Shown here: one piece after another, positions 34,968 through 44,712 of the stretch
Position numbering within the stretch: position 1 is the first letter of the stretch
Layout: the number at the start of each line of letters is the position of its first letter
DNA from: Sphingobacterium pedocola
Lineage (GTDB): Bacteria; Bacteroidota; Bacteroidia; Sphingobacteriales; Sphingobacteriaceae
DNA length: 64,000 nucleotides
Assembly: GCF_015209965.1 (NCBI RefSeq)
Contig: NZ_MU158693.1
Coordinates: 374,570 to 438,569, forward strand
Direction of reading: 5' to 3'
Translations under genes and position numbers: made by a program
The notes under the pieces: generated by a model
Database searches by the model: none
Seen by the model: only the letters and a program-made list of their open reading frames with translations
Told to the model about the DNA's origin: nothing

Positions 34968-36284
34968 TTAGTATCTGTAGGCATCTGATTTAAAAGGTCC
35001 ATCTACAGACACCCCAATGTAAGCTGCCTGATCTTCCGTTAATGTATCCAACACCACACCAATATGTGCTAAATGAAGACGGGCAACTTTCTCATCTAAA
35101 TGCTTCGGCAACGTGTACACTTTATTTTCGTAAGCCGCCGTATTTGTCCAGAGTTCTAATTGAGCCAACGTTTGGTTGGTGAACGAATTTGACATAACAA
35201 AAGAAGGGTGCCCTGTAGCGCAACCTAAATTAACTAAACGACCTTCAGCTAATAAGATAATATCCTTTCCGTCGATGGTGTATTTATCCACTTGAGGTTT
35301 GATTTCAACTTTAGTATCGCCATAATTAGTATTAAGCCAAGCCACGTCAATTTCATTATCAAAGTGTCCGATATTACAAACGACAGCTTTATCTTTCATT
35401 ACTTTAAAATGCTCAGCGCGAACGATATCTTTATTACCTGTCGTAGTTACCACGATATTGGCCTCCTTCACCGCTTCAGCAAATTTTTTCACTTCAAATC
35501 CTTCCATTGCTGCTTGCAAAGCACATATCGGATCAATTTCCGTAACGATTACACGCACACCCGCCGAACGTAATGATTCTGCAGATCCCTTTCCCACGTC
35601 GCCATAACCCGCTACTACTGCTACTTTACCCGCTAACATTAAGTCTGTTGCGCGGCGGATCGCATCTACCAACGATTCACGACATCCATATTTATTATCA
35701 AATTTAGACTTCGTCACAGAATCATTGACATTGATTGCCGGCAAGTGTAAGGTGCCGTTTTTCATGCGCTCATACAAGCGGTGCACGCCTGTTGTGGTTT
35801 CTTCTGACAGCCCCTTGATTCCTGCAATCAATTCCGGAAATTTATCAAAGACCATATTTGTCAAATCTCCCCCGTCGTCCAATATCATATTTAACGGTTG
35901 ACGTTCCTCACCGAAAAATAATGTTTGCTCAATACACCAGTTAAACTCTTCTTCAGTCAATCCTTTCCATGCATACACCGGAATACCCGCGGCAGCGATA
36001 GCAGCAGCAGCATGATCTTGCGTAGAAAAGATATTACAAGAAGACCAGCTGACATCTGCACCCAATTCTACCAAGGTTTCAATCAATACTGCAGTTTGAA
36101 TCGTCATATGGAGACAACCTGCAATACGAGCACCTTTTAATGGTTTGGCAGCTCCAAATTCTGCACGCAAACTCATTAATCCGGGCATCTCTGCTTCCGC
36201 TAATTCTATTTCTTTGCGACCCCACTCTGCTAACGTAATATCTTTTACTTTGTAAGGAACGTAAGTAGTTTCTAATGATGACAT
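34968..36284 (-). CDS. ahcY: Adenosylhomocysteinase
   Basis: The 438-residue protein carries the NAD-binding loop VVAGYGDVGKGSAESLR, the conserved HMTIQTA near the N-terminus and the C-terminal KSDAYRY with its NAD-contacting lysine and tyrosine. It hydrolyses S-adenosylhomocysteine to adenosine and homocysteine, sustaining methylation reactions. It has a clear promoter at 36313-36339. Confidence 0.97.
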   Translation of the reverse strand: MSSLETTYVPYKVKDITLAEWGRKEIELAEAEMPGLMSLRAEFGAAKPLKGARIAGCLHMTIQTAVLIETLVELGADVSWSSCNIFSTQDHAAAAIAAAGIPVYAWKGLTEEEFNWCIEQTLFFGEERQPLNMILDDGGDLTNMVFDKFPELIAGIKGLSEETTTGVHRLYERMKNGTLHLPAINVNDSVTKSKFDNKYGCRESLVDAIRRATDLMLAGKVAVVAGYGDVGKGSAESLRSAGVRVIVTEIDPICALQAAMEGFEVKKFAEAVKEANIVVTTTGNKDIVRAEHFKVMKDKAVVCNIGHFDNEIDVAWLNTNYGDTKVEIKPQVDKYTIDGKDIILLAEGRLVNLGCATGHPSFVMSNSFTNQTLAQLELWTNTAAYENKVYTLPKHLDEKVARLHLAHIGVVLDTLTEDQAAYIGVSVDGPFKSDAYRY

Positions 36285-36312
36285 AATGTATTCTTTAAAT
36301 ATTTTAGAAGGA

Positions 36313-36342
36313 CAAAATTACTTGAAAATCAGTTCAATTCAA
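36313..36342 (-). promoter_or_regulatory. ahcY promoter
   Basis: On the minus strand TTG is followed after 19 nt by TAATTTTG (36313-36320), a good match to the Bacteroidota consensus, about 29 nt before the ATG. Confidence 0.6.
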
Positions 36343-36394
36343 AGCCTTAAATTCTATTGGAATGCAAAAGTGACATTATATTGAGGATAGAAAC

Positions 36395-36425
36395 TTGACA
36401 TGCGCGATTTTATAAATTATCTTTG
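36395..36425 (+). promoter_or_regulatory. Promoter of the bacilliredoxin gene
   Basis: TTG (36395-36397), then 20 nt, then TATCTTTG (36418-36425): an exact consensus with standard spacing, leaving an 86-nt leader. Confidence 0.65.
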
Positions 36426-36510
36426 TATCAGACATTCATCAAGAACATATACTATATTGTTAATGGGATGTCTTGATATTTTTTAATTTTGACTTTTTAA
36501 TTTAATAAAA

Positions 36511-36921
36511 ATGTATCCAGAATATTTAGTAGCTCCTATGCGTCAAGAATTAGTGGACGCAGGCTTCCAAGAACTTAAATCTACTGAAGAAGTGGATTCT
36601 GCAATTCCTTCCGAAGGAACCGTGTTCGTGGTGGTAAATTCGGTATGCGGATGTGCTGCAGCCAATGCTCGTCCTGCAGCGAAGGCTGCGGTTAAAAACG
36701 AGAAGCATCCCGATAAATTAGTCACTGTATTTGCAGGGATGGAAAAAGATGCCGTAGATAAAGCGCGTCAATACATGTTGCCTTATCCGCCATCTTCACC
36801 GGCAATGGCATTATTCAAAGATGGCAAATTAGTGCATATGATCGAAAGACATATGATAGAAGGTCGTCCTGCCCAAATGATTGCAGATAATCTTGTAGCA
36901 GCATTTGACGAATACTGTTAA
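36511..36921 (+). CDS. BrxA/BrxB family bacilliredoxin
   Basis: The 136-residue protein has the CGC motif in NSVCGCAAANARP and the length of YphP/YqiW proteins. Bacilliredoxins remove bacillithiol from proteins; in Bacteroidota the physiological thiol partner is less certain. The gene is followed by a strong terminator. Confidence 0.9.
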   Translation: MYPEYLVAPMRQELVDAGFQELKSTEEVDSAIPSEGTVFVVVNSVCGCAAANARPAAKAAVKNEKHPDKLVTVFAGMEKDAVDKARQYMLPYPPSSPAMALFKDGKLVHMIERHMIEGRPAQMIADNLVAAFDEYC

Positions 36922-36950
36922 TCATTAGATTTTGATTATTTTTGAATTTA

Positions 36951-36981
36951 AAAGGCTTCTCGGAACAGAGAAGCCTTTTTT
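36951..36981 (+). terminator. Terminator of the bacilliredoxin gene
   Basis: AAAGGCTTCTC and GAGAAGCCTTT form an 11-bp stem around GGAACA and are followed by TTT. Confidence 0.85.
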
Positions 36982-37016
36982 AGTTGAATCCCCTTATCAA
37001 TTGAGGACATCAAATC

Positions 37017-39668
37017 TTACTTTAGTTTTAGATTCAATCGATGTTTCCCAGCGACTAAGTCTATCGGTTCATTGCCTTCCACATTTTCGGGAGGATAAAA
37101 TTTTGCCGTGGAATTTGCTGGAATCTGTATATCATAAACGACTGTCTTTTTAGTCTTTTTCCAGCTGGATACAATGTTACCGTAGGGCGATCGGTGTGTT
37201 ACTTCTGATTGATCCAGTCCTGTTGGGAATATCGGTCGGAGTAAAATGTTTTTAAATCCAGGTTGATCTGGATCGGGCATAATGCCTCCGATTGATTTAA
37301 AGAACCACCCGCCGATTTCTCCGAACATCATATGATTATCTGAGATATCTCTTTTAGCATCTAAATCCCAGTTTTCGAGCAACGTCGTTGCGCCGTTTAC
37401 AACCCACCATCCCCATGAAGGATAAGTATTCTGAACGGCCACTTTATATGCAGTCTCACCGTATCCATTACTATTCAACGCATTTAATAGAGCTTTCGCA
37501 CCTAATACGCCTACATCGAGATGAAAATCCGTTTCCGCCAATTTTTCATTGAGATTAGCAGCTACCTTAGCCTTTATATTTTCCGGGACAATCCCCCAAT
37601 GTAACGGCACACTCAATTCAGTTTGTGTGCCATCCGCATATATTCCGGATTCAGTATTCAAGAATTTGCTGTTAACAGCTTGCTTGATTTTTTTACGCAG
37701 TGCATCGTATTTCTTGTAATCGTCTACCCGTCCAAACAGTTCGGCCGCCGAAGCCAAAATAGTTGCATCCACATAAAAATAGACAGAGGATGTAAGCTCG
37801 ATATTTGACCCCGACTTTACTGGAACCCAGTCCCCACGCCCGAAAGTGGTCAGTCCGTCCGGGCTGATGCGGTCAACATAATCGATGTACCGTTTTATAT
37901 TTTCATAACAATCCGCTAAAAGCCGGCTATCGCCAGAAAACATGTAAACTTGCCAAGGAATAATGGCAATCGTACTCGTCCAGTCCAGCCCATTGGCCGT
38001 ACCGTATCCCCATCCACCGGTCGGAATGATATCCGGCAATACACCATTTGGTTGTTGTTCATCCCGATGGTCTGCCAACCATTTTTCGTAAACAGTTATT
38101 CCGTTAAAATTATATAATGCCGTCTCAATAGCTAGGTGTCCGTCGCCCGTCCAACCGTTTTTCTCTCTTTGCGGACAATCTGTCGGATAGCCCATTAGGT
38201 TGGATAGGTAAGCGTTATTCGTTACCTTCCAGAGGTCATTCACTAGTTTTGAGGAAGTCCTTACCTCACCTACCGGATCAACATCACTATGCATAAAATA
38301 AGCGATTAGATTCGATTCATCGAGCGCAATAGGATTACTACTGGTAATTTCAACATAACGAAAGCCCTTATAGTTAAACTTTGGCATAAACTCATCTTCT
38401 TTTTTGCCACTCAGTATAACAACGTCTGTCTGGAATGGATCTTTTTCTTTATCTCCTCGGTAGTACACATCGATATTGGACATATCCAAGCGACCGTCTT
38501 CATACAGACGTTCGCCGTGCTTTATTTTTAGCACAGTTCCTTCTATGCCCTTTACTTTAAGATGTGTAACACCGGCCATATTCTGTCCCATATCAAAAAC
38601 ATAGGTTTTCTCGTCAAATTTTTTAAGCGATATCGCGTTATAGGTCCTGACTAACCGTACAGGCACTACCTGTTGTGAGACGATGTGCTTCGAGGGCGCG
38701 CTTCGATATTGAATACCATGCCACTTAGCGTCATCAAAACCCGGCTCGTCCCAGCCTTCCTGCTCCAAACGAGCATCATAGTGTTCGCCTGTATATATGT
38801 TATTGGATATAATAGGGCCAGACGATGTTTTCCAGTCACGTTCCGATACAATAGTTTCTTCGGTTCCATCTGTATAGATTATGCGAAGATCCAAACAAAA
38901 TGTTGGCCTTGCCCTCCAAGGCGCATTGTGAAAATTCCAGACAGCAAGCGGCTGATGGTTGTACCATCCATTGCCTAATACGACCCCCACAGCATTTGCC
39001 CCAGACTGAAGATACGCCGTTACATCATGCACAACATACAGGGTGCGTCTGTCAAAACGCGTATACATGGGATCCAATCGATGATCTCCGACCCTTTTTC
39101 CGTTCATGGAAAGCTCATATAATCCTGCTGCAGCTATGTATGCCCGAGCAGACTTAATCGTCTTTTCTATTTCAAATTGCTTTCTGAAATAGGGCGCTTC
39201 TTTATGATGAATATCATGATGGTCGCTAATCCAGCTACCCTTCCAATTATTACTCCCCATCATGCCTGTTTCAAAAGCTGCTACCGCTGAAGGTTGCGGC
39301 TTTCCGTCTTTATCCCACACTATCACTTTCCAAAAATATCTTGTTTGCGGATTTAGCTTTTGACCAGCGTATGAGATCAGGATATCTGCTTTGGATCGCT
39401 TACCCGTATCCCAACATTTGCCCTGATTATGCACAATTTCCATTGAATCGGTACCGACAAACACCTGATATGCTGTTTGCTTTGCCCCTTGCCTATCGTC
39501 CCTCAACATCCAAATCAATCTGGGATTCTGTAGATCTATCCCTATAGGATTAATTAGATGCTCACATTTCAACTCGATGGGTCCACGGCTTATCAGAGAG
39601 CTCTCTCCATAAAGATTTCCGCTTAATCCCAAAACCAGCAACAATAAAATTTTCCTCGTTTTCTCCAT
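37017..39668 (-). CDS. Secreted alpha-L-rhamnosidase (GH78)
   Basis: Starting at ATG 39668 gives 883 residues with a proper signal peptide (KILLLLVLGLSGNLYGES); the upstream in-frame ATG at 39770 would hide it. The protein has N-terminal beta domains with bacterial rhamnosidase features, an (alpha/alpha)6 barrel with TDCPQREKNGWTGDGH (general-acid region) and TFGRGDWVPV, and a C-terminal beta domain. It removes terminal alpha-L-rhamnose from polysaccharides or glycosides in the periplasm. No SusC/D genes are next to it. Confidence 0.9.
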   Translation of the reverse strand: MEKTRKILLLLVLGLSGNLYGESSLISRGPIELKCEHLINPIGIDLQNPRLIWMLRDDRQGAKQTAYQVFVGTDSMEIVHNQGKCWDTGKRSKADILISYAGQKLNPQTRYFWKVIVWDKDGKPQPSAVAAFETGMMGSNNWKGSWISDHHDIHHKEAPYFRKQFEIEKTIKSARAYIAAAGLYELSMNGKRVGDHRLDPMYTRFDRRTLYVVHDVTAYLQSGANAVGVVLGNGWYNHQPLAVWNFHNAPWRARPTFCLDLRIIYTDGTEETIVSERDWKTSSGPIISNNIYTGEHYDARLEQEGWDEPGFDDAKWHGIQYRSAPSKHIVSQQVVPVRLVRTYNAISLKKFDEKTYVFDMGQNMAGVTHLKVKGIEGTVLKIKHGERLYEDGRLDMSNIDVYYRGDKEKDPFQTDVVILSGKKEDEFMPKFNYKGFRYVEITSSNPIALDESNLIAYFMHSDVDPVGEVRTSSKLVNDLWKVTNNAYLSNLMGYPTDCPQREKNGWTGDGHLAIETALYNFNGITVYEKWLADHRDEQQPNGVLPDIIPTGGWGYGTANGLDWTSTIAIIPWQVYMFSGDSRLLADCYENIKRYIDYVDRISPDGLTTFGRGDWVPVKSGSNIELTSSVYFYVDATILASAAELFGRVDDYKKYDALRKKIKQAVNSKFLNTESGIYADGTQTELSVPLHWGIVPENIKAKVAANLNEKLAETDFHLDVGVLGAKALLNALNSNGYGETAYKVAVQNTYPSWGWWVVNGATTLLENWDLDAKRDISDNHMMFGEIGGWFFKSIGGIMPDPDQPGFKNILLRPIFPTGLDQSEVTHRSPYGNIVSSWKKTKKTVVYDIQIPANSTAKFYPPENVEGNEPIDLVAGKHRLNLKLK

Positions 39669-40133
39669 GTGATATATGCTATTAAATACTATAATCTGCG
39701 TCCGCTTTATTTTTATATTACTATGTAGGTTCCGGACTACTTGATAAATGAAAACACCGCCGTTCCTCACAACTTAGATTCAATATTGAGCAACAAAATA
39801 AACCCCCTGAGCTGAATCTATTCAACAATTAGTTTAAATTTAAGCTGATAACCGGTGTTGAGCAAATCATATCCATGGCATCCTTAACAGCGAATATCAT
39901 GTGCGTGACTGACAAATTCCCGGTAGCTAATCATAGCAGTGTTTTTTTGCACAAGAAACAATAATAAGGGCCAATTAAAAGTAGCGTAATGCCGTTTAAT
40001 CATGTTCATACAGAGCTAATATCATAAAGGTATACCAAACTTAGATAAATTGCTTTGCATTCACGAATACCTAATGCAAAATATTAATTTGAAATTTGCG
40101 CTCGCTCGGTTTTCATCAGTCAACCCCCAAAAC

Positions 40134-40184
40134 AAAAAAAGTCCGACTTTCGTCAGACTATTTTTTGTCGGGGTGGCAGGATTG
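40134..40184 (-). repeat. Duplicated tRNA-Pro 3' end with terminator
   Basis: AGTCCGACTTTCGTCAGACTATTTTTTGTC and the adjoining GGGGTGGCAGGATT repeat the sequence at 40267-40311 almost exactly. Beyond GGATT the copy diverges from the tRNA and has no D arm or anticodon arm. Confidence 0.7.
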
Positions 40185-40261
40185 GCTCAGCCCCTCGGTT
40201 CCCCAACACGGCCTTGAAGCCTCCTGCGGATCGAACCACGGTTCTCATCCCGCCACAAACA

Positions 40262-40293
40262 AAAATAGTCCGACTTTCGTCAGACTATTTTTT
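40262..40293 (-). terminator. Terminator of tRNA-Pro
   Basis: AGTCCGAC and GTCAGACT form a stem (one C-A mismatch) around TTTC with A and T runs on both sides. Confidence 0.7.
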
Positions 40294-40294
40294 G

Positions 40295-40368
40295 TCGGGG
40301 TGGCAGGATTCGAACCTACGACCTCCTGCTCCCAAAGCAGGCGCGATACCGGGCTACGCTACACCCCG
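40295..40368 (-). tRNA. tRNA-Pro (TGG)
   Basis: A 74-nt gene with acceptor stem CGGGGTG/CACCCCG, anticodon TGG in CTTTGGGAG and T arm GTAGGTTCGAATCCTGC. A is the discriminator base; CCA is not encoded. Confidence 0.95.
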
Positions 40369-40627
40369 AAAAGGTATCACCTTTAAAGTGATGCAAATAT
40401 AAGAAGCTTTTTTAAATTATCAACATCAATAGCAAACTTAAATTGCAACTCCTTGATTTTTTGAAAGATATTTTAAAATTACAGTCTCCTCACATAGGTC
40501 TGAAGGATTCAAAACAACGATCTCGTTTTAAACATACTGGATAAATCCACTAACAATTGCATATTTATAATATATCTTTCAAAATTTAGTTATATTTAGT
40601 AGATGTTTATCTCTTTTTTAAATTCGT

Positions 40628-41533
40628 ATGAAGATTAAATTTACTACAGTCAGCATAATTGCACTGTTCATGTCCGTTTCTTGTCAAAACGACAACAGAA
40701 CTAACACGAGCACAAATTCTGAAAATATAGATACGGCTGCTGCCTCGAGCGATTACACGCTTACTAAAGCGGATCAATTTGAGGATTACTTACTTGCATT
40801 GGATACGACAGATATTAATAGCATCACAAAAGCCACAAATAAGTTCTCTGAAATCTTCTCAAAAGATGACAGTATTCAAAATGACGAGGGTATATTAAAA
40901 TTTCTAGCGTATCAAGAAAAAGTAGAATTGAACGGGAATGAAAAAATAATAGACGAGCGCAAAGACTATGCACAGCTCGTTGACATCGAATATAATAATA
41001 AAAAAGCGCCAGAGGAATTAAGCGCTTTTCATAGGCAAATCAATAATAATGGATTCCGAATTGTACAGTCTGAAGGAATGTACTATATAAAATCTTACCC
41101 TACCTATATAGAACAAAATTTTTATGCGTATGCCTCTCCGACAATGGAGATATACCTCAGACAATTGGCAAAAGAAAATTTGGAAGGCTTTGCAAATGAT
41201 GCCGCTATCGTTATTCCGTTTGAAACATTCGTGCAACGTACTATCTGGTGGGAAGATTTCGGTCAGTCGATTAGCAATAAACACCTCCAAACCAAAGCCA
41301 ATGAACAATATGAAGCGTATTTACGCTATTTAACCATTGGTCTGAACAATACCCCGGCTATAAATTACGAGAATAAGGCAGAGGAATACTTCGTAAATGC
41401 ATACGCTTATTTAGAAGAAGTGTACCCTACTTCAGAAACTTATGTAACGCTTAAACCGTATATCGAACTGATTAAAAGAAACAAAATAACAGAGGCTAAG
41501 GAAATGTCTCTTCAGATGATAAAACAACAATAA
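40628..41533 (+). CDS. Predicted lipoprotein of unknown function
   Basis: 301 residues with a lipoprotein signal ending at Cys19 (SVSC), then a low-complexity Asn/Thr linker and a mostly helical body. Nothing in it is recognised; residues 120-270 have an acidic helical pattern. It stands alone before the PLP enzyme/DUF6695/panD operon. Confidence 0.6.
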   Translation: MKIKFTTVSIIALFMSVSCQNDNRTNTSTNSENIDTAAASSDYTLTKADQFEDYLLALDTTDINSITKATNKFSEIFSKDDSIQNDEGILKFLAYQEKVELNGNEKIIDERKDYAQLVDIEYNNKKAPEELSAFHRQINNNGFRIVQSEGMYYIKSYPTYIEQNFYAYASPTMEIYLRQLAKENLEGFANDAAIVIPFETFVQRTIWWEDFGQSISNKHLQTKANEQYEAYLRYLTIGLNNTPAINYENKAEEYFVNAYAYLEEVYPTSETYVTLKPYIELIKRNKITEAKEMSLQMIKQQ

Positions 41534-41724
41534 CCCGTGTCATCGATATGCCTACCACAGATAGGGTATCTGCAATTCCATTATGTGCATTTCAATGTTT
41601 ATCGTACATTTGCTATTGTCAATGAACGAGACTGACCTCGAAATTGTTGGGTAATTAACACAAAATAACATAAATAATAGTATAGCGATAGACGATAAAT
41701 CTCTTCTAAGCGTTATATACTTAA

Positions 41725-41730
41725 AAGGAG
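41725..41730 (+). promoter_or_regulatory. Shine-Dalgarno-like site deciding a TTG start
   Basis: AAGGAG lies 10 nt before TTG 41741. Such sites are rare in this window, so it supports TTG as a real start. Confidence 0.5.
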
Positions 41731-41740
41731 AAAAGATATT

Positions 41741-42718
41741 TTGACACGTGATTTTATAGGCAATACACCTATCCGGAGATGCCACTACCTATCTTCACAA
41801 TACAATACAAACATATTCATTAAGGAGGAATTTCATAATCCGGGCATGTCGTCAAAAGATAGGCCTGCACTTTTTATGATAGAAGAAGCTATTCGAAATG
41901 GGAAAATAAAACCCGGTGGCACTTTCGTGGAAGCAAGTAGCGGAAATACGGGCTATGGTCTGGCAATGATTGCAAGAGAGATGGGCTACACATCGAAAAT
42001 TTTCGTCTCAAAATCTTGTTCACTTGAAAAGGTCGAAATTCTGAAGTCTGTTGGAGCGGAAGTCGAAATATGCGACAATTCTAATGGCTTACATGACTTT
42101 TATTCTACGCAATTTAAGGCGCAATCCTATGCCGCAAACAATACGAATTCTTATTTTACCAATCAATATTATAATTCCTCTAATATAAAAGCGCATTATC
42201 GAACAACAGCTCCTGAGATATGGAATCAGATGAAAGGTGAAGTGACCCATTTTATAGCCGGAATAGGAACAGGAGGTACAATATCAGGTGTAGGAAGATT
42301 TTTCAAAGAAAAAAATATAAATGTAAAAATTTGGGGAGTCGAACCTATTGGTTCTATCCTATCCCACTTTTTGGCACACGGGACACTACCCGAAGAATAC
42401 AAAACTTTAGAGCCTATCGAAGGAATTGGGAGAACGTTTATTCCCGGATCTTTGGATATCAATTCGGTGGATAAAATTTTTCAAATAGGAATATTGGACA
42501 GCGAATCCGCAGCTCAAGAATACAAAAATAAAACAGGTTTTCTAGCCGGATTCTCCAGTGCAGCTATTATTGCTACATTAAAAAAACACATAAATGATTT
42601 AGCTCTTAAGCCGACCGACAGCATAGTGTTGTTGTTTCCAGACCACGGAAGCAGATACCTGTCAAAGCTCTATTCAAAAAGCAATATAGTAAATGAAAAA
42701 TCAAAGATTAATTGCTAA
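41741..42718 (+). CDS. PLP-dependent cysteine synthase / cystathionine beta-synthase-like enzyme
   Basis: 325 residues from a TTG start supported by an AAGGAG site. IGNTPI opens the fold, the PLP lysine is in PGMSSKDRPALFMI, the SSGNTG phosphate loop follows and GIGTGGTISGVGRF is the second PLP loop. It has no CBS regulatory domains. Its substrate is not evident. It begins an operon with DUF6695 (6 nt downstream) and panD, which is unusual for sulfur metabolism and suggests a dedicated pathway using serine or cysteine with beta-alanine. That pathway is inference. Confidence 0.78.
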   Translation: MTRDFIGNTPIRRCHYLSSQYNTNIFIKEEFHNPGMSSKDRPALFMIEEAIRNGKIKPGGTFVEASSGNTGYGLAMIAREMGYTSKIFVSKSCSLEKVEILKSVGAEVEICDNSNGLHDFYSTQFKAQSYAANNTNSYFTNQYYNSSNIKAHYRTTAPEIWNQMKGEVTHFIAGIGTGGTISGVGRFFKEKNINVKIWGVEPIGSILSHFLAHGTLPEEYKTLEPIEGIGRTFIPGSLDINSVDKIFQIGILDSESAAQEYKNKTGFLAGFSSAAIIATLKKHINDLALKPTDSIVLLFPDHGSRYLSKLYSKSNIVNEKSKINC

Positions 42719-42724
42719 TTAGTT

Positions 42725-43774
42725 ATGGAACTATTCGAAGACATAGCTATCCCTTTATCCTGGCCCGATCAAACAGCTCGGGGAGATGAGGCTTGGATGG
42801 GGTTTTTTAAGACAATTGGTATCGTTAAAAATTTAAATTTCAAGGTTGGGCATGCTGCTATCCTTTTAATAGAGCGTCATAGTGGCGATATTCTTTATTA
42901 CGATTTTGGCCGATACGTAACCCCACGCGGTTATGGAAGAGCTCGCTCATCCGCATTCGACCCGCGCTTAACAGTGCAGACTAAAGCGCTTTGGGATGCA
43001 AATAATAACCTTCAGAATCTACAAGAGATATTATTCGAACTTTCACAAAATGAAAAATATACACATGGTGGAGGAAGATTGTACGGTAGTATCACGGAAG
43101 GTATTAATATAAAAAATGCTCGTTTATATGCAGACGAAGTGGTGAATAAAGGGCCAATTTTGTATGGTGCCTTAGCACCAAATAACAATAGCTGTTCACG
43201 GTACGTTGCGCAAATATTAACAAAAGGCATGAACCCTGACGATTCTCGCATTAAATCCATTCTATATCCTGAATGTTTGAAAGCCAGCCCTACAAGTAAT
43301 GTCATCAATGCCAATAAAAAAGGTGAGGTATTTGTATATTATGAGAATATCTTGAGAAACACCAAAATGACCCGGAAAGAATCTCTGTTGTTCCAAATTG
43401 ATCTTTTAAAAGACAGCTTATACACCTCACGAGCTGCGAAGATAAAAGACGATTCACGTCCCGGACTAATAGATGAACCATCCAGACCCGCTCATATTCC
43501 CAAAAGTGCCACTTGGTTAGGAGGTATCGGAGAAGGCATATGGTTGCATTTAACTGACCAAGATGGTATATTTGAGGTATTCCGCTATCATCATTCAGGA
43601 GAAATTGACTATAAAGTACCCGTAATGTGCAGTCAACAGCTCGATTTGCGGAAGCCTTATACGTTTACTTTTCATTTCAATTACGATTACTACAATGTAT
43701 ACCAAGAGAAGAACATCTATCTTTTCAAATCAATGTATACCTTAAAAAACACGGTTAAAAATAAAGCAATATAA
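42725..43774 (+). CDS. DUF6695-like protein, possible papain-fold enzyme
   Basis: 349 residues. The N-terminal half has VGHAAILLI with a conserved-looking His, DFGRYVTPRGYGRARS and NNNSCSRYVAQIL with a Cys, a His/Cys pair reminiscent of permuted papain-like folds. The C-terminal third is beta-rich. I recall DUF6695 only by name, and no function is known to me. Operon position between a PLP enzyme and panD suggests it acts on the same product. Confidence 0.55.
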   Translation: MELFEDIAIPLSWPDQTARGDEAWMGFFKTIGIVKNLNFKVGHAAILLIERHSGDILYYDFGRYVTPRGYGRARSSAFDPRLTVQTKALWDANNNLQNLQEILFELSQNEKYTHGGGRLYGSITEGINIKNARLYADEVVNKGPILYGALAPNNNSCSRYVAQILTKGMNPDDSRIKSILYPECLKASPTSNVINANKKGEVFVYYENILRNTKMTRKESLLFQIDLLKDSLYTSRAAKIKDDSRPGLIDEPSRPAHIPKSATWLGGIGEGIWLHLTDQDGIFEVFRYHHSGEIDYKVPVMCSQQLDLRKPYTFTFHFNYDYYNVYQEKNIYLFKSMYTLKNTVKNKAI

Positions 43775-43785
43775 AATCATATCAC

Positions 43786-44154
43786 ATGGAATTAACACTG
43801 TTAAAAGCAAAAATTCACACCGTAAAAGTCACCGAAGCAAATGTTACCTATAACGGGTCCATAACAATAGACGCGGATTTACTGGATGCTGCAGGTATTA
43901 AAAAATATGAACAGGTCTATATTAACAATGCGGTCTCGGGAAGTCGGATCATGACCTATGTGATCCCAGGAAAGAGGGGAAGCGGAGAAGTATGTATGAA
44001 TGGTGGAGCCGCACTACACGCTAGTCTAGGTGATACAATTCATATCTTATCCTTTATAAGTATGTCGCCTGATGAGGCAGAAACTTATCAGCCAACGTTG
44101 GTTTTTACGGAAGGAAATAACCAAATAAAATCCGTAGAAAAATATAACTACTAG
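43786..44154 (+). CDS. panD: Aspartate 1-decarboxylase
   Basis: The 122-residue protein has the self-cleavage site YNGSI at Gly24-Ser25, the position known for E. coli PanD, and the family's Lys9. The proenzyme cleaves itself to form a pyruvoyl group and converts aspartate to beta-alanine. It lacks the usual panB/panC neighbours and starts 11 nt after the DUF6695 gene. Confidence 0.93.
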   Translation: MELTLLKAKIHTVKVTEANVTYNGSITIDADLLDAAGIKKYEQVYINNAVSGSRIMTYVIPGKRGSGEVCMNGGAALHASLGDTIHILSFISMSPDEAETYQPTLVFTEGNNQIKSVEKYNY

Positions 44155-44300
44155 GCTCAAGTACCTGGAGGTTGTCTCCCACACTTGCCAGAAACAAGTG
44201 TAGGAAACACTTCTAGGTATTCTATCCAAAATTAGACACTGAATTGACAGATGGTGGCCAATTATTTCCGATATTTACTTGATTTAAAGTGGTTAAGGCT

Positions 44301-44690
44301 ATGAAAGATATTGACAGCTTGGATGACATCAAATTGCTCGTTGACACATTCTACACGAATATTCGCAACGATGATATGCTTGGGATTATATTCAATCAGA
44401 ATATTCAAGATCGTTGGCCACAGCATCTCGATAAGATGTATCGATTTTGGCAGACTATATTATTGGGAGAATACACCTACGATGGACGTCCGTTCCCACC
44501 ACACGCTCATTTACCCATCAATGAAGCACATTTCAATCACTGGCTTAGTCTTTTCAACGGCACGTTAGACAGTCTTTTTTCTGGACCTAAAACAGACGAA
44601 GCCAAATGGCGAGCCCAAAAAATGGCGACAATGTTTCAACACAAATTGGCATACATCCAAAACAATCCCGACAAACCGATATTATTATAA
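44301..44690 (+). CDS. Group III truncated hemoglobin
   Basis: From ATG 44301 the protein has 129 residues (the GTG at 44289 adds four). It matches group III trHb: FYTNIRNDDMLGIIFN, HLDKMYRFWQTILL with the B/E-helix aromatic residues and PPHAHLPINEAHFNHWLSLF, where the proximal His is expected. It binds oxygen or handles nitric oxide. It is followed by the Smr gene on the same strand. Confidence 0.88.
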   Translation: MKDIDSLDDIKLLVDTFYTNIRNDDMLGIIFNQNIQDRWPQHLDKMYRFWQTILLGEYTYDGRPFPPHAHLPINEAHFNHWLSLFNGTLDSLFSGPKTDEAKWRAQKMATMFQHKLAYIQNNPDKPILL

Positions 44691-44712
44691 GCAGAATGCG
44701 TAATTTTATAAA

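Larger units (their letters stand above)
39669..40294. other. Intergenic region with a partial tRNA duplication
   Basis: No gene is seen. The right part (40130-40293) contains two copies of a tRNA terminator and one fragment of the tRNA-Pro 3' end. The rest is AT-rich without recognisable sites. Confidence 0.5.

Noticed and set aside
40134..40184. A second tRNA-Pro gene
   Set aside because: Only the 3' acceptor and T-arm edge is present; no anticodon or D arm can be formed.
40096..40402. ORFs across the tRNA-Pro region with FVGVAGFEPTTSCSQSR-like translation
   Set aside because: They are antisense translations of the tRNA and its duplicated fragment, a known false-gene pattern.
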